Source: Chaetoceros tenuissimus
Lineage: Eukaryota > Bacillariophyta > Thalassiosirophyceae > Chaetocerotales > Chaetocerotaceae
DNA length: 64,000 nucleotides
Assembly: GCA_021927905.1 (NCBI GenBank)
Contig: BLLK01000074.1
Coordinates: 372,001 to 436,000, forward strand
Direction: 5' to 3'
Every line of letters starts with the position of its first letter. Within the stretch, counting starts at the first letter, position 1. The translations under genes were made by a program, and so were the position numbers. Positions 18,356 to 28,368 of this stretch are shown piece after piece. Below the pieces are notes generated by a model. It was not told the DNA's origin. It saw only the letters and a list, made by a program, of their open reading frames with translations, and did not search any database.

Positions 18356-18541
18356 GATTGTCAGCCTTTCAGTTAGAGATTAAGAAAACACTAGAGTATC
18401 AACTTGTGCTGAAGAAGCAATCTTGGTTAGAAGATTTGAAGGAACCTATCTAGGTGGTATTTCAGTATTTCAATGAATGAATCTAAGGAAGTAGTTCTCT
18501 AGGTTCTCGCTCTTGCAAAACTTGCGCGATGTTGGCGGCTT
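18356..18541. other. Upstream flank of the SnoaL-like gene
   Basis: Probably the promoter region of the minus-strand SnoaL-like gene. No motif recognised. It leads directly into the long direct repeat and inverted-repeat element. Confidence 0.35.
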
Positions 18542-18598
18542 GGGACTTCCTAGGCTTTTTATGCCACAAACATGAGATACGATATCACAACTTCAACC
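18542..18598 (+). repeat. Left copy of the direct repeat flanking the inverted-repeat element (57 bp)
   Basis: Runs from GGGACTTCCTAGGC to CAACTTCAACC and abuts the element. It lacks a 13-bp piece (TTTGTCGCAGATA) present in the right copy. That piece is bounded by GATA on both sides, so a microhomology deletion explains the difference. Confidence 0.8.
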
Positions 18599-19268
18599 GA
18601 GCTAGTGTTAGTACAGACGGGCTAACTACAGACCGGAGCTAAGACGGTATGAAAATGACGTCATTCCCGTACAAATATGTCGATGACTGTATCATCTAAC
18701 GACATATATATTGTACTTCCAATGGTAGTACTGATACATACATAGGAAATACTTTGTTATTATTCCAAAAAAGTGTGCCAAACTAAGCTAAACATTATTA
18801 CACCAATTTTCACTATTTAAATAGATACTCTACGAATCTCCTCCTTTCCCTAACCAGTTAGACGCGATGTTTGTTTCGCCGAACTAAGGCCTTACCCTTT
18901 TAAGCTGGAAATGGCCCCACCAGCGGTGTTGTGCCTGCGGCGCACATGCTCGGCTTCGCCTGCGCGGGTGTGCCACCTCAACTAATGTGCCCCCTTAAAA
19001 TAAATATATAATGTTTGAATATATAATATTCATTAAAAGTATTTGTGTATAGTTTTTGTATGATGTTGATGGTAGTGATAAATAGGTATGGACTGGAGCA
19101 GTAGTTACTTGAAGTTATGTACGAGTGTATGTATCAGTACTACCATTGGAAGTACAATATATATGTCGTTAGTGATACAGTCATCGACATATTTGTACGG
19201 GAATGACGTCATTTTCATACCGTCTTAGCTCCGGTCTGTAGTTAGCCCGTCTGTACTAACACTGGCTC
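18599..19268. mobile_element. Non-autonomous DNA element with about 145-bp terminal inverted repeats
   Basis: About 670 bp. The left end (from 18599, GAGCTAGTGTTAGTACAG) and the right end (to 19268) are reverse complements over about 145 bp (18599-18743 against about 19125-19268). I see only about two differences: one T/C change near the tip and one single-base indel. Inside there is no transposase-like frame. The core contains a GC-rich stretch (18911-18980, about 70% GC by hand count) unlike the rest of the window. The flanks carry long direct repeats that end exactly at the element (see 18542-19338). The family cannot be assigned from the ends. A MITE or fold-back element is the best description. 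Confidence 0.75.
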
Positions 19269-19338
19269 GGGACTTCCTAGGCTTTTTATGCCACAAACAT
19301 GAGATATTTGTCGCAGATACGATATCACAACTTCAACC
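19269..19338 (+). repeat. Right copy of the direct repeat flanking the inverted-repeat element (70 bp)
   Basis: Identical to 18542-18598 apart from the extra 13 bp. Together the copies look like a target-site duplication of about 70 bp, far longer than the 2-11 bp usual for DNA transposons. Confidence 0.8.
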
Positions 19339-19462
19339 TCAATTCCAGCTTGCTGTGGCCTACATCTACCCTTCTCTGATATGCAATCCCTTTGCTTAAT
19401 GTTATATTGAACACAACTGAGAACAACTGCTTTTCTCTTTCTACTCTAAATAGAACCCAAAC

Positions 19463-19582
19463 ATGTTAAAGATGAAGCGATATGTCACTGCGACACCATT
19501 CTTCTTGGTGCTAAGCGACATGATGTTTAGTAATGCATTCATGCATAACTCTCATCAAAATATTCTGGCTGACAGCAATTAA
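19463..19582 (+). other. Overlapping upstream frame encoding a presequence-like peptide
   Basis: A 39-codon frame starting ATG TTA AAG reads MLKMKRYVTATPFFLVLSD and goes on MMFSNAFMHN. That resembles a diatom signal peptide with an A-F plastid motif. It overlaps, in another frame, the start of the cyclic-nucleotide-binding gene (19533). It is either an upstream reading frame or the real presequence separated by a one-base indel, for example in the A-run near 19557-19560. Confidence 0.4.
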
Positions 19583-21656
19583 ATCTAAAAGAATTATCAC
19601 TGCAACTGAGAATACGGTAAGTTCATAAACTGATGGGGTTGACGGTAGATTTATCAATTCATTTTTCTCATGTTTTTTACATTCTTATCATAGAGTTCCA
19701 ACTATTGGCTCAAAACCCCAAAGCTCTTCATGAGTGCTATCAACACAGATAGCACTTCTTTAGAGGAACTTTTACAAAAGCAAAAAGTAGCCCAGATGCA
19801 AGAATCGGCATTATCCGATTTCTCAGCATATCTTCCTATGGTAATGGAGACACAAAATCATCCAGACAAAGGGAGTATTGTCTTTAAGAAAGGCGAGAAA
19901 GCTGATGGATTTTATTTTGTGAAGAGTGGCCTCTTTCAGTGCATTGATAGCGATGGAACTGTAATTCAGGAGCTGAAAGAAGGAGATTTGTTCGGAGAAC
20001 TTGGTGTTTTCTTTCCTGAGGCAAACAAAGAAAGAGCTTTGACTGTACAATCTGCATCAGAGAATTCAAGTTTGTACTTTGTGGATATTAAAGATTACCA
20101 AATTGTGACGAAGCTAAAAGGTGGACAAGATGAGGAACTGGAGGCTTTTTTGAAGGAAGAGTACAGTGAATACAATGATTTCTTGCAAAAGAAAAAGGCA
20201 CTCAAGGCCTTCAAACCATTGTACAAAGTTTTGACACCAGTCGAGCTCGATAATATTGCCCGTACTATGGAAGCTGTATCCTTTCAGGATGGGGATAATA
20301 TTGTTGAAGAAGGATCCAATGGCGAAGAAATGTATTTTGCCGTAGATGGAAAATATAAGATCGGTGATGTTGAAAGTGACTTGCCCAACCGCAAATACTT
20401 TGGTGAGCTAGGTCTATTCCTTCGTACACCAAGGGCAAAGACTATTCAAGCAGATGGTACAATTAATCTATTCAAACTTGATAGAGAAAGTGTACTAGGT
20501 ATTGTTGACGAGACACGACTTGAAAGTGAAACTCTTTCTCTTCTTGCTTCTGAGTATAGCGATGCCGGTTTCTTTGACAAGGTCAAAGAAATAAACGACT
20601 ATCTCGTAGTCAAAAATCGACCAAAAAAGGAACTTGTCAGTTTCCATTCAATTCTTGCCACATCTGCAACTGCAACATATTTTCTTGGTCTTGCAGCTGT
20701 CTTTTCCCCTGGATTTACTCCTGAAGGGATCCCGGAGTTGTTCGATTTTTCTAAGTTTGGACTAAGTCTTGAGGCTACTCAAGTTTCAACTTTACTTTTT
20801 GCCATTGTTGGCATCACTGGAACTTTTCGACTTCCTCCTAACACTCCTCTCATCCGTCGCCACTTTTTTAACCGTAAGTTATTGAACTGCCTATATTGTT
20901 CAATCAATGATTCTCTAACATATTTTCTGCAAATAATATCTCTCTCTAGTCTGTACATTGCAGGTTTTGGCAAATTGCATGATGCAGAATTCGAATATGG
21001 TTGCTGTCAAGGAAAATCAAAGCTATGCCATCGATCTGTTGACAGTCAATCCTGGCTCCATTTCATTTTGGGTAGTTATGGCACTCAGCACCATTTGGAC
21101 AATGAGACTGATAGCAGAGGCAATGGTTGCAAATGACAAAGCAAGGTCCACAATCCCTCTTGAGGGTAAAGCTGCTCCTATTGGCATTACGGCCGCCTTC
21201 ATTGGAGCATTTCTGATTATTCAGCTACCTGCTTGTTTCTTGACATTCGATCAAGCAGCTTACAATGATATTTACGTTCCATTCGCCACAACACATTATG
21301 AGACTTGGGTACTCCCCCAGTGCTTTGTCGTTACAGGAAGCATGAGCCTCTACATGCTTTGTGCTACCTTGTTGTTTGAAAAGAAAATCACTCAACTACA
21401 ATGCACTCTTTTGACTCTACCAGCTTTCTATCCATTCATCTCGAATCTCAATTGGGTTCCTACAGAATTTTTGAACAAGAATACTGAGACATTGGCATTT
21501 GCAAATTATAATAATCAAGTATTTCTCGAGCTTCAAGTGTTCCAGACTCTTTTCGTTCTTTTTGTGATGGCAGCTGCATATGGTTATGCAAAGAATGCGA
21601 ACCTATTCGATTCCATCAAGACTACTCAAGCAGAAGGCAACGAAAAGATTTCTTAG
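19533..21656 (+). CDS. Membrane protein with two cyclic-nucleotide-binding domains
   Basis: Three exons fit: 19533..19616, 19694..20873 and 20950..21656 (introns 77 and 76 bp, GTAAGT donors, phases 0 and 1), giving about 656 residues. If the first exon is wrong, the Met at 19730 gives 616. Two tandem cNMP-binding domains (about 75-170 and 200-310) are seen. Their phosphate-binding cassettes read FGELGVFFPEANKERALT and FGELGLFLRTPRAKTI; the second keeps the canonical PRA. The C-terminal half has about six hydrophobic segments (such as TYFLGLAAVF, SFWVVMALSTIW, AAFIGAFLIIQLP, VVTGSMSLYMLCATLLF, FVLFVMAAAYGY). The order, sensor first and membrane domain last, is opposite to cyclic-nucleotide-gated channels, and I do not recognise the membrane domain. 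Ligand and location are unknown; see the overlapping presequence-like frame at 19463. Confidence 0.72.
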
Positions 21657-21821
21657 ATACAACACGCTTTTTAAATAATGAGAGTGTGTAATTTAGATTG
21701 AAAAATAAAAAAATATATAAGGAAAAAGAATGGACAGTAAGGAATTGTTCCAAGGAAAATATCAAACTTTAATAGATAAAATAATAGTTTTCTGTCAAAG
21801 AACCATCCGTCATTCCATTTT

Positions 21822-22448
21822 CTAGGAAGGGATAATCTTGAAATCACCGCCCATTGAACTAACAAAAGGACCTCTTTGATCAGGATCAATTCCTTGATAA
21901 ATCATGGTCTGCCTATCTCCATTAAAATCAGGCGATCTTCGATCAATTTCCTCAATAACATCACCTGTACATTCATCAATCACTTCTTCAAAATCATTCA
22001 ACTCATCAGGGTCATGAACCGATACAGTCATAATTTCAGGCATTCTAGCATTGAGCCAAACCGCTGCTCTTCCTAGTACATGTGATCTTGTATGCCAGAA
22101 CTTGCCTCGAAGAGTCAGGTAAACTTCTGGACCACAGACTTCCGCAAGTTCAATCTCGCCAGTGATACCGACAGAGGCAGGTAGATCGTGCACTCCAAAC
22201 ATGGTTTTTCCATACTCACTCTCGACTAGTTCCTCTAGACACATTTGTACAGTTTCTTCATCAAGTGGGAGTTGGTCAGTGATTCCATTTTCTCTCCAGT
22301 CGTCGTATGAATTGTATAGACGGCTGCTAGTGGAAGGAGTTGAATGACCAATAGTCCGTGTATGTGATACGAGGTTGGCACTACTGAATGCAGCCACCTG
22401 TGATTGCAAGAGGAACGCCAATGTTGCTACTAAACAGGTGGGCCTCAT
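21822..22448 (-). CDS. Plastid-targeted protein of unknown function
   Basis: 208 residues, intact. The N-terminus MRPTCLVATLAFLLQSQVA followed by AFSSANL is a textbook diatom plastid presequence (signal peptide, A-F cleavage, Ser/Thr-rich transit part to about residue 45). The mature domain has VCGPEVYLTLRGKFWHTRSH and VLGRAAVWLNARMPEIMTVSV, then an acidic stretch (DPDELNDFEEVIDE) and ends with SSMGGDFKIIPS. It looks like a small compact stromal protein. I do not recognise a named family, although the RGKFWHTR block has the look of a conserved signature. It converges on the cNMP-binding gene with a 165-bp gap. Confidence 0.65.
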   Translation of the reverse strand: MRPTCLVATLAFLLQSQVAAFSSANLVSHTRTIGHSTPSTSSRLYNSYDDWRENGITDQLPLDEETVQMCLEELVESEYGKTMFGVHDLPASVGITGEIELAEVCGPEVYLTLRGKFWHTRSHVLGRAAVWLNARMPEIMTVSVHDPDELNDFEEVIDECTGDVIEEIDRRSPDFNGDRQTMIYQGIDPDQRGPFVSSMGGDFKIIPS

Positions 22449-22772
22449 TCTTATTTGAATATGTAATGAGAATGCAATTCAAAAGATATCTCAGAATTGT
22501 GCCCCTCGTCGTCGTTCGTCATCGTCGACGTGAGTTGTAGACAGTTTGGTCTGACCGCCGTTCAATTGTTATTTGACTTTTTCAAATTTTGGAAAAAAAT
22601 CTACTCACTATTGTTGCATAAAAAGAATACAACTAAAAGCTTGGCAACCAGAATTTTGACAAATTAAAGCAAATATTATATTAGTCATCTCAAATAGAAA
22701 TGTAGTTTTGTATTGTACAATTATGATTTCTACTTTAAAACAAGCGTAGTGTATGAAAACAGATTCTTGAGC
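22449..22772. other. Spacer between two minus-strand genes
   Basis: 324 bp. It holds a short CGTCG-rich stretch (about 22508-22535) near the plastid gene's start, perhaps promoter sequence, then AT-rich DNA. No gene seen. Confidence 0.4.
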
Positions 22773-24287
22773 CTAATGCAAACTTTCCGTGATTCTTGAT
22801 TTTGCATTTTGAGCCTCATCTTCCCAGTTGACGCGAGTGCGAAGTAATATAATCCCAATCAAAGCAGCACTATATAAACCAATTGTGAATCCCCACCATA
22901 ACCCAGCGACTCCAACATCTGTTAGAAATGTTAAAACTGCTCCAACTGGCATTGCCAATACCCAAAATCCCAACACATTGAGAAAGAGCACAAGGTTCTG
23001 TCTTCCTAACCCTCTCAACACTCCACCAGTATTTGCTTGGAATGCATCACCCAACATAAAGATACACGACAAAGGAATCAGTTTCGCAATGACACTGGCA
23101 ACTTCTTCATCACTGCTAAATAGATTTCCAAGTATTTTCCCAAGAGGAAGTAAAATAATAATGAGTACAGTCTGTACTATAAAGTTGATGATGTATGCAA
23201 CGATGCATGACCTCTTTGCATCGGCAGGATTTCCTTCTCCAATCAATTGTCCAACTCGAATCGAAGTAGCAATCCCTACAGCGAATGGAAAAGATAAGTA
23301 GATAAATGTCGCAATGCTAAGAGTAATGACATGAGCGTCCAATGCCACTGTACTGATTAGTCCAGCAAGGATTGTTGTAACTTCAAAACTCCACGCTTCG
23401 CATGCAAAAGATAATGCACCCGAAATTGCTAGATTGAGAAATGGACGAATCTTACTCCAAGCAAGATTCTCCGATGAGATATGCGGTATGGTCTCTTTTA
23501 GATCTTTCCTTTTCCAATAAATATAGCATATAATCAGAATCATTTCAATGACTCTAGTCAATGTCGTCGCCCATGGTGCTCCATTCAGCCCCATACCAAG
23601 TCTGTAAATAAATAGCCAGTTGATGAATATATTGAAGCCATTGGCAAGCAAACCAATGTAAAGACCAGGAGCAACAATATTTTGAGTTTGCAAATACTTT
23701 GTGAGTACTTTGAATATATAATATGGTATCAGGCCGGGAATGAGACGATATGAGAAATCTCCCGCTGCTGCTGCAATATCATTGTCTTGCCCAAAAGCAA
23801 CCATTGCCGGCTGACACAATGCTACGATCCCAGATATGAATACAGATACAATAGTGACAATCACAATACTACTTCCTGTCCATCTAGAAAATGACTTTAA
23901 TTCCTTGGCTCCAAAAGACTGAGCGAGCATTGTATCAATGGCAGTCATGAAACCCAGCATGGTTGCATTCCACAGATTGAACCAAACAGTAGCGAGAGCA
24001 GCTGCCGCCAAATCATTTTTATCCGGTAAATTTCCTACAAAGCCCAAGTCAACTACCGGCAGAGTATTTTGAAATATCTCTGACATTATGATGGGAGCCG
24101 TAATGCTCATAATTTGAGACACGTGTTGTTTGTACGAAAATAGAGGCTCTTTGAGAAATTCATCATTTTCTTCTTGGAAACTTGATGCTTCCACGTCCTT
24201 TGACACCTTCTTCTTTTCAAAGTCAACTTCCGTTTTTATATCAGCCGATATGGGAAAGCAAGAATTGGAGTCTGAACTCATTTGCAA
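22773..24287 (-). CDS. MATE family multidrug/metabolite efflux transporter
   Basis: 504 residues, intact. After a hydrophilic N-terminus of about 60 residues there are 12 hydrophobic segments in two similar halves. MATE hallmarks include SITAPIIMSEIFQNTLPVVD in helix 1, GFMTAIDTMLAQSFGAKE (helix 2 and loop), and the matching second-half run VGIATSIRVGQLIGEG. MATE carriers export organic cations or metabolites in exchange for H+ or Na+. Eukaryotic members sit in the plasma membrane or vacuole. The substrate cannot be read. Length (about 500) is normal. No presequence, so probably plasma or vacuolar membrane. Confidence 0.92.
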   Translation of the reverse strand: MQMSSDSNSCFPISADIKTEVDFEKKKVSKDVEASSFQEENDEFLKEPLFSYKQHVSQIMSITAPIIMSEIFQNTLPVVDLGFVGNLPDKNDLAAAALATVWFNLWNATMLGFMTAIDTMLAQSFGAKELKSFSRWTGSSIVIVTIVSVFISGIVALCQPAMVAFGQDNDIAAAAGDFSYRLIPGLIPYYIFKVLTKYLQTQNIVAPGLYIGLLANGFNIFINWLFIYRLGMGLNGAPWATTLTRVIEMILIICYIYWKRKDLKETIPHISSENLAWSKIRPFLNLAISGALSFACEAWSFEVTTILAGLISTVALDAHVITLSIATFIYLSFPFAVGIATSIRVGQLIGEGNPADAKRSCIVAYIINFIVQTVLIIILLPLGKILGNLFSSDEEVASVIAKLIPLSCIFMLGDAFQANTGGVLRGLGRQNLVLFLNVLGFWVLAMPVGAVLTFLTDVGVAGLWWGFTIGLYSAALIGIILLRTRVNWEDEAQNAKSRITESLH

Positions 24288-26661
24288 TACTTTTTGATAG
24301 GTATCAGAGTAGATTCAAGATACTTCGGTGATAAGAAAAAGAGAAAGAGAAAAAAAGAATGGTGACAGAGCTCCCTAGCTACACAATCATTCGATAGCCA
24401 CTTGCAACGTCATTTTTTCCAAAGTTGAAAAAATGAAAAAGTCAATGCTAGTCAATGTCAGATGTCAGCAATGGAATCTTCATGTAAACTCTATGAGTAG
24501 ACTGAAATTGAATTAAATATATATTTATATATTTTCTGTAAAAGGAATAGTTTTTGTAACCTTCTCAAGGCGACTTTATTTTCTGACTAAAGTTATAGAA
24601 ACATTCTTGGAAGTACAGAAATCGTATCATATCTTGTAGAAATATTTCAGGCTTGATCATTCCAATTTTAAATCAAGGTTTCTGCCAAGGTTTCCTATAG
24701 CGATTGAGATAATAATGGTCCATAATTGCTTTTCAGCAAATGTCAAATTGAACGTTCAATGAAGCAACATATTCCCCAAGTCATCACTTTTTACGACGAG
24801 AGCCATTTGCCATCCAAGTTTTCTCATGACGCGAATGATCCCATCTCGAATCTACCATCTTATTTCGCATTACTTTTTCAGTACAAAATACGCATCAAAG
24901 TGGCTATAGTATCTATAGCAAATTGTGAAAGACAATTCTTCATTTTTCTTTGACTCCATATTTTCTTCTTCTTCATCGTCCTTTACGAAAGAGAAGATAT
25001 AGCCTACCAAATATCTTCACCAAATAGATAAATAAAAGCATACATTGCCACCATATATACACACACGAGATTGCATAATATTCTTTTCCATTTGTGCGAC
25101 TTCATGAAATGCTTTCATACAATCATGTGACTTTTTCTTCTTAGTAATCTTGCCGGAGTAGGAAAACATAACGAAGATAGATATCATCGGAATCCAAGAC
25201 ATAGATATTCACAATCAAAAGCCAAAATGTAACTGCTCATATTGTAGTTCAATGTGGCAACTCCTTCCCATTGCAAAAGCAAGAGATTACAAATAATCAC
25301 ATTTTGCGACGAGAGCCATTTGCCATCGTTCTCATATTGAAAATGATCCAATCTTGAATCTACCATCTCACTTTGCATTATTGTTTCAGTTTGAAATGCG
25401 CACCTGAAGATGATTCAGTGTTCTTCATCGCCCTTCACGAAAGAGAAGACATAGACTTCCAAATATCTTCACCAAATAGATAACTAATACGTATCATATA
25501 TTGCCATCATATATGTATACACACGAGATTGCAACTTGTTCTTCTTAGTATTCTCGCCGCACCGGAGTCCAAAATACAAAGATGTACAATCCAAAAGCCA
25601 AAATGTAACCGCTCATATTCTTCCGGAAGACTTAAACTAGAAAAAGAAGTGTCGGATTTTTGCATCTTGATTCTTTCAGATTCAAATACATTTCCAGCAC
25701 ATCATACATATTCCATTCTCATACAAACCTTTCGTATGTAAATTGCAGTACAAGTAGTGGCAATGAAAATGAACCCGATCTACTACTTGGTCGAGATCCG
25801 ATTATATTTTCCACCTCAAATAATCATAAGAGCAAACGACACAAGAAGGTGCCATGTGATGACAAGGCCACCAACCATTCAATTCATGGGCTGGCTGAAG
25901 TTGCATCTTTCAGTCACTAGATGAATGTTTTCTTTTTTCTACTAGATACTATTAGTATACAAACTGTCATGTTTGCATCGCTGCTGATTGACTGCTATAG
26001 TACCACGTGTTCTTGGAGGAAGTTCTTCACTAGTAATAGCTATCGATTCTTTCTTGCTTCTTATTTTGTTTTGACGACTCGCCCCGCTCTCATTCCATAT
26101 CTTTCACTGTGAGGTATCATTAGATGGTTCTTTGTCTGTTGAATGCTAGTACGAAATAAAATCTAAAGGTCATGGAAAATATAGGCACCGCGCTCTAGTT
26201 TTTATTACTCCGTCTCGTTGTTTAGTGAAGTTGTTGGCTGTGTGTTGTGTGTGTTAGCTAAAAAACACACAGTCCTACCGTCGTGCAGCGAGCCATAGTA
26301 CATAGAGGAGGTGTAAAGAAGCTACAGTCATTAGGAAAGCCAGTGAATAGCACTACACAGTCCCTACTTTGTCAGAGCAAAACTCTGGTTTTTATTTTAT
26401 TATTAATTTTCTTCTTACACATATTTTTCTTTTTTAATTCTTTTTCACATTACAAGTCACTCTCAAAAAAGATATCGTTATACTTCCTCCACAACATCTT
26501 TCACGCTATTCCAAACGCATACCATCTTCGATAGAGTTCTTGTCAAATATACAGCCTTTGATGCAATTCATTCATTCACAATTCACACAAAAACACATTG
26601 CAAGTTATTGAACAAAGGCCTCCACTAACATTGCATTCATTTCGAAAGTCTTTTGCATTCC
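24288..26661. other. Long spacer with a degenerate direct duplication
   Basis: 2.4 kb without a convincing gene. Blocks around 24797-25090 recur around 25303-25535, for example CGAGAGCCATTTGCCATC and AAATATCTTCACCAAATAGA. A further block, AAAGCCAAAATGTAAC(T/C)GC, occurs near 25219 and 25593. The copies are diverged and offset by about 370-510 bp, so this is an old duplication with indels. Near 26238-26275 a 9-bp inverted repeat (CTGTGTGTT/AACACACAG) occurs. No RNA gene recognised. Confidence 0.5.
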
Positions 26662-28368
26662 TTACTCGCAGATTCCACAGCTCTTGGTACAAGCATTGAG
26701 AGTCGCTCCTCCATCAAACTCCTCAGTACAGAATTTTGCCTTGCGGATGTCCATCTTCTTTTTGTTCTTGGAAATGTAGCTGCAATCGACAGTATCACCA
26801 TTCATCAACTCAAAAGTATGCTCAGCATCATCTTCGCAAGTACAGAAATCACATGAAGCAGGACAGAGAGTCTTTACTTCGTTAAGGCCACAGTACGCAG
26901 CAGTTCTTATCTCCGTACGTTTTTCATTCTTGGTTAGCCAATCGCAGGTTACACTAGCATTTGTTTTTTCAAGGACAAAAGTTCCAGTTCCATCTTCACA
27001 AGTAATTTCATTCTCAGCAGCAGATGGACTGGCTGAAGGACTTGCTGAAGGACTCATTGTAGGTGCACTTGTAGGCTATAAAAATATGTCACAGTGAGAA
27101 ATTAGCGTATTCTGAATCAATACTGAATCAATATTGTAAGAATAAACACAACTTACGTTTGCAGTTGGAGCTGCAGTCGGTGCACTTGTTTCAAGTGGAA
27201 CACAGCGATTAATATTTGCTTGAAGCTTGGTATCGCTAGGGCAGGCGCAAGATGGATCCCCATTACTTTTTACAATTTCTTCGAAAGTATTCTCACAAGT
27301 ACATTTCGAATCATTGGGTCCACCTGAGCTACATTTTCCATGACCACCACAGTTGTTGCCAGCACAAGGATCTGTTGGTGGAGGAGGTGGTAGACATGCC
27401 TCGTCAACATTAGCTGGATCAGCAGCACAGCAAGTAGCAGTGGCTGAAAATGGTCCCACAGTATCATGATCATCTCCACAATTCTGACAGACGTTGTCTC
27501 CAACGCATTGTCCTGCTGCTACACTAAAAGTTTCCAAAATAGCAGTTGACTCAGCAGCTTTATTGCACGCAGAAGCTCCTACGCATCCTGCTGCTCCAAT
27601 TGATACTGTGATAATTCCAGAGGCGTCCTCTGCAACAGAATCACACGCATAATTTCCGTCACACCCTCCTGCGGCAATAGTGACAGTTTCAACAATATCT
27701 GCATCTTCAACAAAGTATTCACACGCCTCTGTTCCAACACAGGCTGCATCCCCGATAGAAACTGTTTTGGTTCCTCCAACATTCATACGCTCACCAAAAT
27801 CATTGCACGCATCAGACCCCACGCAACTTCCAGCACCTATAGTAAAACTTGATCCAGAACTAGCCCCAATTTCTTCAAATGCTTCGTCACAGGCATTCGA
27901 TCCAACACAGCTGTTATCTCCAATAGATAGAGTAATATCTCCTGTAGCTTCTGCTAGGAACCATTCACAGGCATCACTAGAAGTTTGTGAATCACATGCT
28001 CCAGAGCCAATAGTTGCAGTAAGAACGCCATCAACATCTTGAGCAAATTCATGGCACGCATCAGTGCCAGAGCAACCACTTGCACCAATTGATACAGTCG
28101 AACCAGAAGCAGCACTTGCAAATGCATCTTCGCAAGCATAGTTTCCGGTACAGCTGCCTTCGCATAGGGTGATTGAAATGTTTGGACTCCATCCTGTACA
28201 TGCATTAGTTCCTGTACAACAATTGTTTGAGGAAAGCCCGTCGCACCATGTTTGCATGGTACCTGCAGGGTCAGCCGCTCCGCTAACTGTATGGCAGGTT
28301 TGAGCAGAGACATAAGCCGAAAGAAAAACAGGAACAAGAGCGGTAATAGCTGAGATAGAGAATTTCAT
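26662..28368 (-). CDS. Secreted cysteine-rich repeat protein with EGF-like and paired ShK-like domains
   Basis: Two exons (28368..27157 and 27075..26662; 81-bp intron GTAAGT..TATAG, phase 0), 541 residues. The signal peptide is MKFSISAITALVPVFLSAYV with cleavage after SAYVSA. Residues about 45-300 hold about nine repeats. Each has a C-x-G-x-x-A-C-type core separated by a beta-like segment with TVSIG (for example CVGSNACDEAFEE, CVGSDACNDF, CVGTEACEYF). A proline linker PPPPPTDPC leads to an EGF-like part (NNCGGHGKCSSG ... CTCENTF). An Ala/Pro/Thr/Ser linker follows, then two ShK-like six-cysteine units (DWLTKNEKRTEIRTAAYC ... CDFC; CSYISKNKKKMDIRKAKFC ... CGIC). All of this points to an extracellular adhesion or cell-wall protein. 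The tail resembles that of the glycosyltransferase at 48190. Confidence 0.82.

Noticed and set aside
26283-26534. Short frame with RGGVKKLQSLGKPV, reminiscent of histone H4 RGGVKR
   Set aside because: The match is only a few residues and the frame has no histone fold before or after it.
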